From a virus: 64,000 nucleotides of DNA. Positions within the stretch are counted from its first letter, which is position 1; every line of letters begins with the position of its first letter. Shown in pieces: positions 1 through 7,580 of the stretch. The DNA lies in IMG/VR virus record IMGVR_UViG_3300025057_000004, positions 1 to 64,000 of that record; one strand, written 5' to 3'. Made by a program: the position numbers and the translations under genes. The notes below the pieces were generated by a model. The model did no database searches. It worked only from the letters and a program-made list of their open reading frames with translations, and had not been told where the DNA came from.

Positions 1-593
1 GAACCCATTGTCTTTGCTGAACGATCCCCAAAAGATCTTATCTGTGAAAGAACAGGGGTCAATGTGTTTGATGCTGAGACAATAAGATCCAATGATATCT
101 TAGTAGCATTATTTCCACCCTTACTGAAATTAAAATCCTTGGATAATTGATAGGTAGTGGATACTGAAGTATCCAATACTGTCTGCGTACCAAAGCTTAC
201 TTTGAAATCATATTTTGATGAGAGAGCATCCGCTGCATAATCTCCTATTAACATAAAATTGAATCTTATAATATCTCCTACACCATTGATGTTCTGATCA
301 TTTCCATTTATTATTAGGGAAACAACAGGGTCATCAGGGTCTGCACCATAAGTTGATGCAGTAACATCTTTTTGAACAACGTCCGTAAAAAGTACATTAC
401 TATCCCCATTAGTCCCTGTAAAACTTACTACATAAGGGTCTACACCTGTACCTGAACCTATTACAGAAATATTAGTTCCTGCATTTATAGTTGTTGCACC
501 ATCGGCACCATCTGCTCCGTCAGCACCTGCTGGACCTTGTGCTAATTGAACACTTTCATCAAAGCATCCGTCATTACATCCTACACAACTCAT
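1..593 (-). CDS. Collagen-like virion protein, C-terminus missing
   Basis: The reading frame opens at an ATG at 591-593 and runs without a stop to the left window edge, so at least 197 residues are seen and the C-terminus is missing. The N-terminus is cysteine-rich (MSCVGCNDGCFDES), then comes a short collagen-like stretch of Gly-X-Y triplets (GPAGADGADGATT), then a Ser/Thr/Asn/Gly-rich, beta-type sequence. Collagen-like stretches of this kind are common in phage fibre and tail-tip proteins. It is the last visible gene of the leftward structural block, 10 bp after the 184-residue gene. Role as fibre or appendage is inference from composition and position. Confidence 0.7.
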   Translation of the reverse strand, partial: MSCVGCNDGCFDESVQLAQGPAGADGADGADGATTINAGTNISVIGSGTGVDPYVVSFTGTNGDSNVLFTDVVQKDVTASTYGADPDDPVVSLIINGNDQNINGVGDIIRFNFMLIGDYAADALSSKYDFKVSFGTQTVLDTSVSTTYQLSKDFNFSKGGNNATKISLDLIVSASNTLTPVLSQIRSFGDRSAKTMG

Positions 594-603
594 TATCTAT
601 GTA

Positions 604-1158
604 TTATGAACAACCGCAGCCTGAAGTAGTATCGTCCACCTCACACAGTTGTTGTAGTCTTGTTAATATCTCTGTTGCCTGTGATTCGCTGCATCCATTT
701 GCAGAATACAACATAGAGTTGTAAAGATTCCACATATGCATCAGCGAGGCAATTCTTTCACTGTCTTTGCAAATATCAAAGTCATTCATCTCCAACATCT
801 TGTTAAAGACACAACACTTTATCTTGCAATATGTAAATATTTTTATGGTAACACTTACAGGCTCTGTAGCTTCAGTGTCCAATGTGTATGTTATGGTATT
901 CCAACCATCAGGAAGACTTACAGTAATATCATCGAATGTAAAGTCTCCTGTTACTGTAGATGGTACTTCATCAGTTACTACAGAATCAGTACCATTAACA
1001 GTTATAGTGGCAACAAAACCTGCGTCATCTGCATCAATGTTAGGTGAACCCCAACCTGTCAGATTATCAGGATCGTTGTAGGCACCTGTTGTATCAGTTA
1101 CCCTCAGTTTTGTACAGTTCTCTACAGAACATGCTTTTATTGTAGGTTTAAGTGCCAT
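604..1158 (-). CDS. Conserved-type structural protein of the tail region, function unknown
   Basis: 184 residues. The first half is beta-like and Thr/Val/Asp-rich, the second half is helical and cysteine-rich (KIFTYCKIKCCVFNKM), and the protein ends in a CGCS tail. The N-terminus of the next gene is also cysteine-rich (CVGCNDGC), so these two neighbours may touch through metal or disulfide contacts; that is inference. It lies after a strong terminator, so it is probably expressed at a different level from the 441-residue gene upstream. No family recognised. Confidence 0.75.
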   Translation of the reverse strand: MALKPTIKACSVENCTKLRVTDTTGAYNDPDNLTGWGSPNIDADDAGFVATITVNGTDSVVTDEVPSTVTGDFTFDDITVSLPDGWNTITYTLDTEATEPVSVTIKIFTYCKIKCCVFNKMLEMNDFDICKDSERIASLMHMWNLYNSMLYSANGCSESQATEILTRLQQLCEVDDTTSGCGCS

Positions 1159-1173
1159 TTAAAGTTTTAGGTT

Positions 1174-1220
1174 AAAAAAAATAGAGTGTAGGAAATCCCC
1201 GAAGGGACTTCCTTTACTCT
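1174..1220 (-). terminator. Rho-independent terminator with UUCG tetraloop
   Basis: Read on the minus strand, an AGAGT/ACTCT outer stem (1216-1220 with 1183-1187) encloses a 9-bp stem GGAAGTCCC/GGGATTTCC closed by a TTCG loop, and is followed by a run of eight T. It lies between the 441- and 184-residue genes, inside what otherwise looks like one leftward operon. Confidence 0.85.
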
Positions 1221-1229
1221 AAATTAAAT

Positions 1230-2555
1230 TTACGGTACTAGAGTCGCGCTTACTTGTGCGTTAGCTGGAATAATAAATTCCAACAAATCACAAAGCCCGT
1301 CAGTAGGAGTAACTGCGTAAGCAGCAGCAATTGGCCCTCCTGCGACAGGTACTGGAATAGCAATTACAAGCTCCTTTGGAGAAACTTCATTCTGGAAAGA
1401 TACAACTCGTGTATCACTCCATTTCAAAGTGATAAGACCGTAACCTGCAGCTGAAAGATCAGCAAGAAGGTCTTCGTCAATATCAAAGATGAATGGTGAT
1501 CCCATTTCGTAAGACTCAGACATGAATCTTGCAAGGAAGTTCTCAAGCTGTGCAACAGATTCTGGAGTACCTGAACCTTCAGATGCATTAGCAGTATTTG
1601 CAGCAGCAGTAGAACCAAAAGATTCACTCAAGCTAACATCAAAACGGCACTTAGCGTATCGTTTTTTGCTTCTGTTGAAAGGAAGAGCAGTTCCGTCAAG
1701 AACAATACCCCAATCAGCAGCAGCTCCTAAAGCAGCACTAATTGTTTCTGCGTTACCTGCAGTAAGTGTAGCACTTGCCTCAAGAACTTCAGAATCAACA
1801 GTAATTGTGTTATTTGCTTGATCTACAGCAACAACTTTGTAAACAGCATCAGTTTGAGCTGTACCAAAACGCACATAAGCTCCTACAGGAAGCTGAGTAG
1901 CAATACCTGCTCCTGAAGCTCCTACAAGAGCAGAACCTTTAGTAGTTGTAAGTGTGCCTGTACTTGCTGCAGTTACAACACCTGCATCGCTGCAAAGAGC
2001 TTTAGCTACAATCGGCTTGTCTCCGTCAGAGTTGCTTACTTCACGATTAAAGTTCTTGTTTACAGAACTTCTAATACCCAAAGCGATCTCAGCTTGTCCG
2101 TCAGTCAATTGTGACTGATAGTAACCTGCTTTCAGTTTTTCACTATCTGTACCTGAAAGAAACTGATGTACAAGAATTGTTACCTTGTAAAGTTCTCCTG
2201 CGTATGTAGCAACGTCAGCAATAAGACCGCTTGTTCCGTTGTACCCGATAGCAAGAGATTGTTCGGTTGCTACATCATTTGTTTTTGCATTTGCAACAGT
2301 TACTTTAGAACCATCAATAAGATCTGATACTAGAGGTGCTTTACCTGCTCCTCTACTTACAGCAATAACAAACTCCATTCCGGCTGAAATGTTTAAGTTA
2401 ACTGTATTTACACGTGTACCTTCTTTGGTAAACACGCCTATTTCGCCTTCAGCGGCTTCAAACGCAGCAGATTTAAGGTCAGTAGCTCCCAATGCTACAG
2501 GAGTTTTACCGATGATAATCTGTCTTGCGTTATTAATTGCACTTGGTGCACTCAT
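1230..2555 (-). CDS. Virion structural protein, 441 aa
   Basis: 441 residues, starting MSAPSAINNARQIIIGK. Ala/Thr/Val/Gly-rich and low in Cys, with alternating beta-type sequence and a central region (about residues 110-190) richer in helix. Composition and position between the connector genes and the terminal fibre-like gene fit a major tail or head-associated structural protein of the crAss-like assembly block. It is followed by a strong terminator, which fits a protein needed in many copies. The precise role (tail, decoration or muzzle) cannot be told from sequence alone. Confidence 0.75.
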   Translation of the reverse strand: MSAPSAINNARQIIIGKTPVALGATDLKSAAFEAAEGEIGVFTKEGTRVNTVNLNISAGMEFVIAVSRGAGKAPLVSDLIDGSKVTVANAKTNDVATEQSLAIGYNGTSGLIADVATYAGELYKVTILVHQFLSGTDSEKLKAGYYQSQLTDGQAEIALGIRSSVNKNFNREVSNSDGDKPIVAKALCSDAGVVTAASTGTLTTTKGSALVGASGAGIATQLPVGAYVRFGTAQTDAVYKVVAVDQANNTITVDSEVLEASATLTAGNAETISAALGAAADWGIVLDGTALPFNRSKKRYAKCRFDVSLSESFGSTAAANTANASEGSGTPESVAQLENFLARFMSESYEMGSPFIFDIDEDLLADLSAAGYGLITLKWSDTRVVSFQNEVSPKELVIAIPVPVAGGPIAAAYAVTPTDGLCDLLEFIIPANAQVSATLVP

Positions 2556-2626
2556 TTTTCCTATTTTTTAGGGTTATAAAAATCAAATCATTCCCTCTTA
2601 TATAAGCGGAGAGTCGCTTTTTATCA

Positions 2627-3097
2627 TTAAGCTACTACTGGAGTGGCTCCTGTACCTAAAAGGCTCGAAGTGTCAACTAATACCCATTCAGTGCCGTTCC
2701 ACACAAGTGTTACTTCATCACCTACATTGCTGAATGTAATAGTAGTTCCTTGTGCAAAATTCACTGGAGTAAGCGTTCCGTCACCTCCATAATTAACCAT
2801 TTTTACTTTCTTCAACTGTCCTGCGACCGTACCGTCAGCAAGTGTGTAAGCATTTGCACCTGTGGTAGCGATGTTACTCTTATACTGCGTAAGCGTGATA
2901 GCTCCTGGCCCTACAAGAAACTGTGGTGCGGCAGCGACAATTATACCTACTACGGAATTAGTTGGTGGTTGAGTAGGAAACAACGATAATACGTCATCTA
3001 CAACCTCGTTGAACTGCTTGCTATAGACGTAAAAACGTGCGTTGTCCTTTCCAGGTAAAAAATTAGCCTTAGTTACTTTTTTTAACCAATTACTCAT
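2627..3097 (-). CDS. Small beta-rich virion protein (decoration or fibre type)
   Basis: 156 residues. Residues about 1-45 are helical and basic (SNWLKKVTKANFLPGKDNAR). The C-terminal about 75 residues form a Gly/Thr-rich beta pattern (GQLKKVKMVNYGGDGTLTPV, then a VTLVWNGTEWVLV end) that recurs in phage head-fibre and decoration proteins. Its start overlaps the stop of the 244-residue gene, so translation is coupled. A 5-bp hairpin with an AAGCG/CGCTT stem lies just downstream (2604-2619). Confidence 0.7.
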   Translation of the reverse strand: MSNWLKKVTKANFLPGKDNARFYVYSKQFNEVVDDVLSLFPTQPPTNSVVGIIVAAAPQFLVGPGAITLTQYKSNIATTGANAYTLADGTVAGQLKKVKMVNYGGDGTLTPVNFAQGTTITFSNVGDEVTLVWNGTEWVLVDTSSLLGTGATPVVA

Positions 3098-3831
3098 TAT
3101 TCAATTATTTTAGAATTTTCAATCATCTTAGACTGCAAACCAGGTCTATCGGTTGTTTGCATTGCAAGTTCAACAGCAAGATCTGCAATCTTTTCGTGAT
3201 GCATCTCATCAAACTCACAGAAAGTATTAGGATCTGTAAGATCAATGTTTCTTGGTGCTCTATAATAGGACACCCTATAATTATCAGGAGTTGCACCATC
3301 AAAAAGGATCACTTCGTGTCTTTTACTGTTGGTTGCACTTACCTGATTGGTTATATCATCTCTTTCTCTGTCAAACCTCCACACAAGTTCCTCGTAAGGA
3401 CGCTTGTATGGATTCTTGACGTTTGCATTATAGTAATCCTCTCTGATAGGTTTTACAGGTATTCTTGAATCTGAGATCGTATCACCACAACTGTTAGTAT
3501 AGCTGATATCAATCTCTTCTTTCAAAGTTACCCAAAAATCTTCAGGAAGATCTACAAAGTATGAGTTAGGATGATCTCCTACTGCAAAAGGTGGTGTAAG
3601 TGTAATTACATCGTGAGCTTTCAACTGCACAAGATCCTTTGAACGCTTTTCGCTCTCCTCTGCACCTTTACGTGTAGGATTGCCAAATTCGTTATACAAT
3701 GATTTAGCGAAAACCTTTTGAGCCTTATTGAAAAGCTTTACAAGGTCATCATCATCATAACCAGGAGCGTCCTGCGATGCATACGCATCATAACGCAATC
3801 TCATGTAGTCCAATATCTCAGTTACGGTCAT
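3097..3831 (-). CDS. Head-tail ring/connector protein (P22 gp4 / T7 tail tubular A type)
   Basis: 244 residues. The pattern fits the adaptor family that sits under the portal: N-terminal helices (TVTEILDYMRLRYDAY, DDLVKLFNKAQKVFA), a central beta part, then YRVSYYRAPRNIDL followed by a helix EFDEMHHEKIADLAVELAMQ, the usual C-terminal arrangement of tail-tubular proteins in podoviruses. Its 1-bp overlaps with the genes on both sides indicate coupled translation. It lies downstream of the portal and capsid genes, where crAss-like phages carry ring proteins. Confidence 0.7.
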   Translation of the reverse strand: MTVTEILDYMRLRYDAYASQDAPGYDDDDLVKLFNKAQKVFAKSLYNEFGNPTRKGAEESEKRSKDLVQLKAHDVITLTPPFAVGDHPNSYFVDLPEDFWVTLKEEIDISYTNSCGDTISDSRIPVKPIREDYYNANVKNPYKRPYEELVWRFDRERDDITNQVSATNSKRHEVILFDGATPDNYRVSYYRAPRNIDLTDPNTFCEFDEMHHEKIADLAVELAMQTTDRPGLQSKMIENSKIIE

Positions 3832-4733
3832 TACTTACCTTCTGCTCTTGCAATCATTGTTTCAATCAAGATACGATGATCACTATTTTGTTTGTTATTC
3901 AGGAAAGCAATAGTCGCTGTAAGATCTACACCCATGAGATCTCCTCCCATTGTGCGATATGCAGTACCATCTTTCTGAATAGCATTATATGTCAATCCTT
4001 TTGTAATAAGAACTCTCGTCATAAGGTCTTTGTCGTTGACAACCTCAATGAATCTTTTAGGATTGCTTGCAATGAAATCTCCGATCTGTCCTTGTAACCA
4101 GATAAGTGTCGAATTAGGTGACACACGCTGATTCGTAAGTAAGAACAAGATGTCTGAAAGTGCAACTTTATCTTCGCGGATCTTACCATACTCAAGGTAT
4201 GCGTCAGCAATAAGATTTGCAGTTGCAGATTTGTTATTGTCCTCGTAACCCTCATCAACGATCATATACTTATAAGATGCTTTACGCTGTGCACTGTATG
4301 CATCAGGAGCAATAAAGTCCTTATTAAGTAACAATACTTTATAAGTAATGTAATCCATAGGATCTGATAGATCAAGAGTTCGTGGATCTTTACCGAGTTT
4401 TACAGGTTTGAATGTACTTTTCCAAAAGTTATTTTCACGCTTATGTACAGAAAGATCACCCTCTTTAATAGAAAGTCCAGGATGCGACTCAAGCATATCC
4501 TGTTCTTCACTTGTAAGCGGATTAATGTACGATCCGTTCATTGCGTTCTTTGGTACTGTAAAAGTATTCATTGAGTGCTGATATAGAAATTCAGCTTCGT
4601 GACCTTTCGGTAACCATGTCTTTTTAACCACAGGTAATACTGTGACCTTTTTTCTTGGTAAGGAGAATGCAGGAGCAGTCATTTCGACCGCCCCTGTTTC
4701 TACCTCAGTTTTTGTTGTACGCTTCTTAGCCAT
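3831..4733 (-). CDS. Head-completion or capsid-associated protein, 300 aa
   Basis: 300 residues directly after the major capsid gene. The N-terminus is basic (MAKKRTTKTEVETGAVEM), followed by a mixed region; the C-terminal half is helical (VALSDILFLLTNQRVSP, WLQGQIGDFIASNPKRF). I do not recognise a named family, but a gene of this size between capsid and ring protein is a regular part of the crAss-like structural block. A role in the head-tail interface is inference from position. Confidence 0.7.
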   Translation of the reverse strand: MAKKRTTKTEVETGAVEMTAPAFSLPRKKVTVLPVVKKTWLPKGHEAEFLYQHSMNTFTVPKNAMNGSYINPLTSEEQDMLESHPGLSIKEGDLSVHKRENNFWKSTFKPVKLGKDPRTLDLSDPMDYITYKVLLLNKDFIAPDAYSAQRKASYKYMIVDEGYEDNNKSATANLIADAYLEYGKIREDKVALSDILFLLTNQRVSPNSTLIWLQGQIGDFIASNPKRFIEVVNDKDLMTRVLITKGLTYNAIQKDGTAYRTMGGDLMGVDLTATIAFLNNKQNSDHRILIETMIARAEGK

Positions 4734-4764
4734 TGTTATTCCCTCTTCTAAACGTTAGCAATTA

Positions 4765-6273
4765 TCAATACAAGATATTAGGAATAAGTGACTTAGTACG
4801 ACTTGGGTCGTAAACAGCAACACCTACCTGACATCCTCTGTGTACGGTATAACCGTCAGTTGAATGTGACATCTGTGACATCTTACCTGTTGGAGAGTAA
4901 GGATCTCTCAATCCTGGCTCGTAACCGTAGATGTTATCACTGTTCTTCACATAGAACTTCTGAATGTTCGGCTCTCCGTTAGTAGTACCGATATCCATGA
5001 TATCGTAACGGTAAGACTCAGCAACACCACCATTCGGGTGAAGAATCTTGTTACGCTCTCTGTCATCGTACATAGAATCTACAGAGATAGAGAAACGGAT
5101 TCCGTTAGGTCCCATATAATCTAGGAACTGACCTCCGTAACCGTATGTCATAGATACACCTGCCATCCCTCCGTTCTCAGAAGTAGAGAACATACGAGTA
5201 GCATCAAACAATGGTCTGAACAACTGTGCATAATTTTCTAATGCAAGGTGGAACTGTACAGCTCCTCGCTCACCTGTTCTTGCTACAAAGTGTCGTTGGT
5301 CAGTAGGAAGTTTTCCTTCAGAAAGATCCATCAATGTAGATAGCAACCACTCGATAGAGAAATCACTGTAGAACTCAGTACCTGAAGACTCCATCTGCTG
5401 ACGGATACCTGCACCTTGCTTTTTAACGTGACCTGACTTACCGAAGTTGTAGTATTGACCGTTTGTTCCTCTGTTAGAACGTCCGAACATCATCAATCTG
5501 TTCTTTTCAAGACGATACTGCTGATCGAATACGTAATCCTCATACTGCATCCAAGTAACGAAGTTCTCAAGCTTTCCGCTTTTTGCATCCTTTACTTTGA
5601 ATCCTGTAGCAAATGGTCGGTTAACCATGTTTCCAGGAAGTGTATGCTGCATACGGATCATTGAGAAAGTGTTTCTCATTCCAAATGGAGACTCGAAGTT
5701 GATACCACCACCTTTCTTAGAAAGAGTAGATTCAACAAGAGACCACTCACGGCTCCATCTTTTACCTGCTGCAAGTTCTTCAACTGGTACGAAAAGATCA
5801 GGATCTCCAGTGATCAATTTCACTTCGTAGATCCAGTTAGTACCATCAGCTACAGGCTCAGACTGAATCTGTAGTGAATACAATTCATTCTTATGACCAA
5901 CAATGATATGCTCATCAGTGAACCATCTTTCTGGGAAAACCAAGTAGAAAGAAGTTACGTTCTTTCCTGGCTCATCACCTACTGCAACTGGTAACCCTGT
6001 TGGAGTCAATCGTGCTTCGATCAAAGGAACGTTTTTCTTACCGCTTCCGATAAGTTCCCAAGTGAAGTCATCATCAGTATCAAGATATTTTACCTTGTAC
6101 TTAGATAGTTGAGAATCCAAGTCTACACCAAAATTGGTAGTGTGGATTCTTCGCATGATATCAGTAGCCTTCTGTGGACGACCCTGATAGATGCTATGCA
6201 AGTGATTCGCAGTTGTCAATCCTGACCAGTGCTGCGCATCATACATTTGAAATTCTGAAAATTGAAGTGCCAT
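4765..6273 (-). CDS. Major capsid protein (HK97-fold type expected)
   Basis: 502 residues, the size usual for crAss-like major capsid proteins. It begins MALQFSEFQMYDAQHWSG, is acidic to neutral and free of obvious membrane segments, and has features typical of the family such as GMRNTFSMIRMQHTLPGN and SMTYGYGGQFLDYMGPNGIR. It follows portal and scaffold-like genes and precedes the head-tail connector genes, the standard order. Aromatic, regular coding with no breaks. The HK97 fold is family knowledge, not seen directly. The assignment is by position, length and general similarity. Confidence 0.85.
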   Translation of the reverse strand: MALQFSEFQMYDAQHWSGLTTANHLHSIYQGRPQKATDIMRRIHTTNFGVDLDSQLSKYKVKYLDTDDDFTWELIGSGKKNVPLIEARLTPTGLPVAVGDEPGKNVTSFYLVFPERWFTDEHIIVGHKNELYSLQIQSEPVADGTNWIYEVKLITGDPDLFVPVEELAAGKRWSREWSLVESTLSKKGGGINFESPFGMRNTFSMIRMQHTLPGNMVNRPFATGFKVKDAKSGKLENFVTWMQYEDYVFDQQYRLEKNRLMMFGRSNRGTNGQYYNFGKSGHVKKQGAGIRQQMESSGTEFYSDFSIEWLLSTLMDLSEGKLPTDQRHFVARTGERGAVQFHLALENYAQLFRPLFDATRMFSTSENGGMAGVSMTYGYGGQFLDYMGPNGIRFSISVDSMYDDRERNKILHPNGGVAESYRYDIMDIGTTNGEPNIQKFYVKNSDNIYGYEPGLRDPYSPTGKMSQMSHSTDGYTVHRGCQVGVAVYDPSRTKSLIPNILY

Positions 6274-6303
6274 GTTTTTAAATGGGTATTATTTCAAATT
6301 CTA

Positions 6304-7515
6304 TTAAATATCTGCACCGTCAAGCATGCGGAGGTAATTCTCCTTCATTTCTCTTTCGGTGATACTCTCAAGGGAAGCTCCCCTCCCTGCTTCATAGATC
6401 CCTTCAGTTGAAAGGCTCTTTTCAAGTTCCTCTACAGCACTGCTCATAGAGCGTCTTGTGAAGAGGGACAAGTCAGGTTTCTCGTCAAAGAGACCCATTT
6501 TAATAAAGTAGTGCAACCGCGTATCAAAATTGAACGGATTCTCACTACGTTTATCACTTACGGTGGTTCGCAACTGACCGTTTTCATTCCTACCCGTAGG
6601 ATTTGTCATTGCTTCTGCCATCCATTTTGCAGTTTCTTCGTTAACAGGCATACCAGGAAGAACTTCTTTCAATTCAGCAACTCTTTTAAAAAGATCCTGA
6701 CGAGAGTTCTCGTGTTGTTGTTGAGTCTGTTTTGCCTGTTCGATCTCTGCTTGTTTTCTTTGTGCTGCAATACTTTTAAGACTGCTTAATGCAAGTTTTG
6801 CATCTGCCTCATCATCACCTGAGTTGAATGATTGACGAGTACGTCTTTCAGCATCTGCCTGTGAATAACCACGGGCTATAAGATCATTATAGATAAGATT
6901 CTGTCGGATATTCTTCTTAGTATCGGCAACATCTTCATCATCCATATCAGATTCAATAAAACGATCTTCTGTGAAGTCTGCCAGCTTGGTTTCCGCATTA
7001 TGATGTTTTACAACATTCTCAAGTGGAACTCCCGCACGAATAGCATCAAGTGCCTGTCTTGTACGGTCATCAAGATCAGAGTACTCATTCTGTTTAATGG
7101 TACCTTTGATCATCTCAGCAAGCTTTGGAATATCTACGTCCTTGATGTCCTCCTCAGTTACACCAGTAAGAACACCGTCCTTTTGGAGTGCCGAGGCAAG
7201 CCTCGTCAAGAGATGAGGAGAAGAGGGAGCACTGTCAGAGGACGGCTTATCTTCAGGTAAAGTGAATGTGGTATCTCCCTCCTTTTCGGAACCACTGATC
7301 GCATTTTTCAATGTGACCTCAAATGTACCTGCATCGGAAGTAGCATCTTCTGCCTCAGTGCTTTCACCGTCTGTAGTATTCGCTGATTTTACGGCAGCGT
7401 CTGCAGCAGAGCTTGGTGCGTCTTCCTTTAATTCAATCTCAAAGGTTCCAGCATCTTCGACACCATCGATGTCAAAGCTAAAACCTAAATCGTTTTCGTT
7501 GTTTTGAAACTCCAT
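6304..7515 (-). CDS. Scaffold-like capsid assembly protein with internal repeats
   Basis: 403 residues between portal and capsid genes, the usual place of a scaffold. The N-terminal about 110 residues are very acidic and low-complexity and contain an internal repeat, DAGTFEIELKEDA and DAGTFEVTLKNAI, with a looser third copy (GDTTFTLPED). The middle is strongly helical with a Gln/Glu/Lys coiled coil (QRKQAEIEQAKQTQQQHENS). The C-terminus is helical (SSAVEELEKSLSTEG). Acidic N-terminus plus coiled coil fits an internal scaffold. No protease gene is seen next to it. Confidence 0.65.
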   Translation of the reverse strand: MEFQNNENDLGFSFDIDGVEDAGTFEIELKEDAPSSAADAAVKSANTTDGESTEAEDATSDAGTFEVTLKNAISGSEKEGDTTFTLPEDKPSSDSAPSSPHLLTRLASALQKDGVLTGVTEEDIKDVDIPKLAEMIKGTIKQNEYSDLDDRTRQALDAIRAGVPLENVVKHHNAETKLADFTEDRFIESDMDDEDVADTKKNIRQNLIYNDLIARGYSQADAERRTRQSFNSGDDEADAKLALSSLKSIAAQRKQAEIEQAKQTQQQHENSRQDLFKRVAELKEVLPGMPVNEETAKWMAEAMTNPTGRNENGQLRTTVSDKRSENPFNFDTRLHYFIKMGLFDEKPDLSLFTRRSMSSAVEELEKSLSTEGIYEAGRGASLESITEREMKENYLRMLDGADI

Positions 7516-7580
7516 TTCTAATTTACAAAATTAAGTCAATTAATATCTGATGTCAATACCCTCTTCTAGTTTAACAACCT

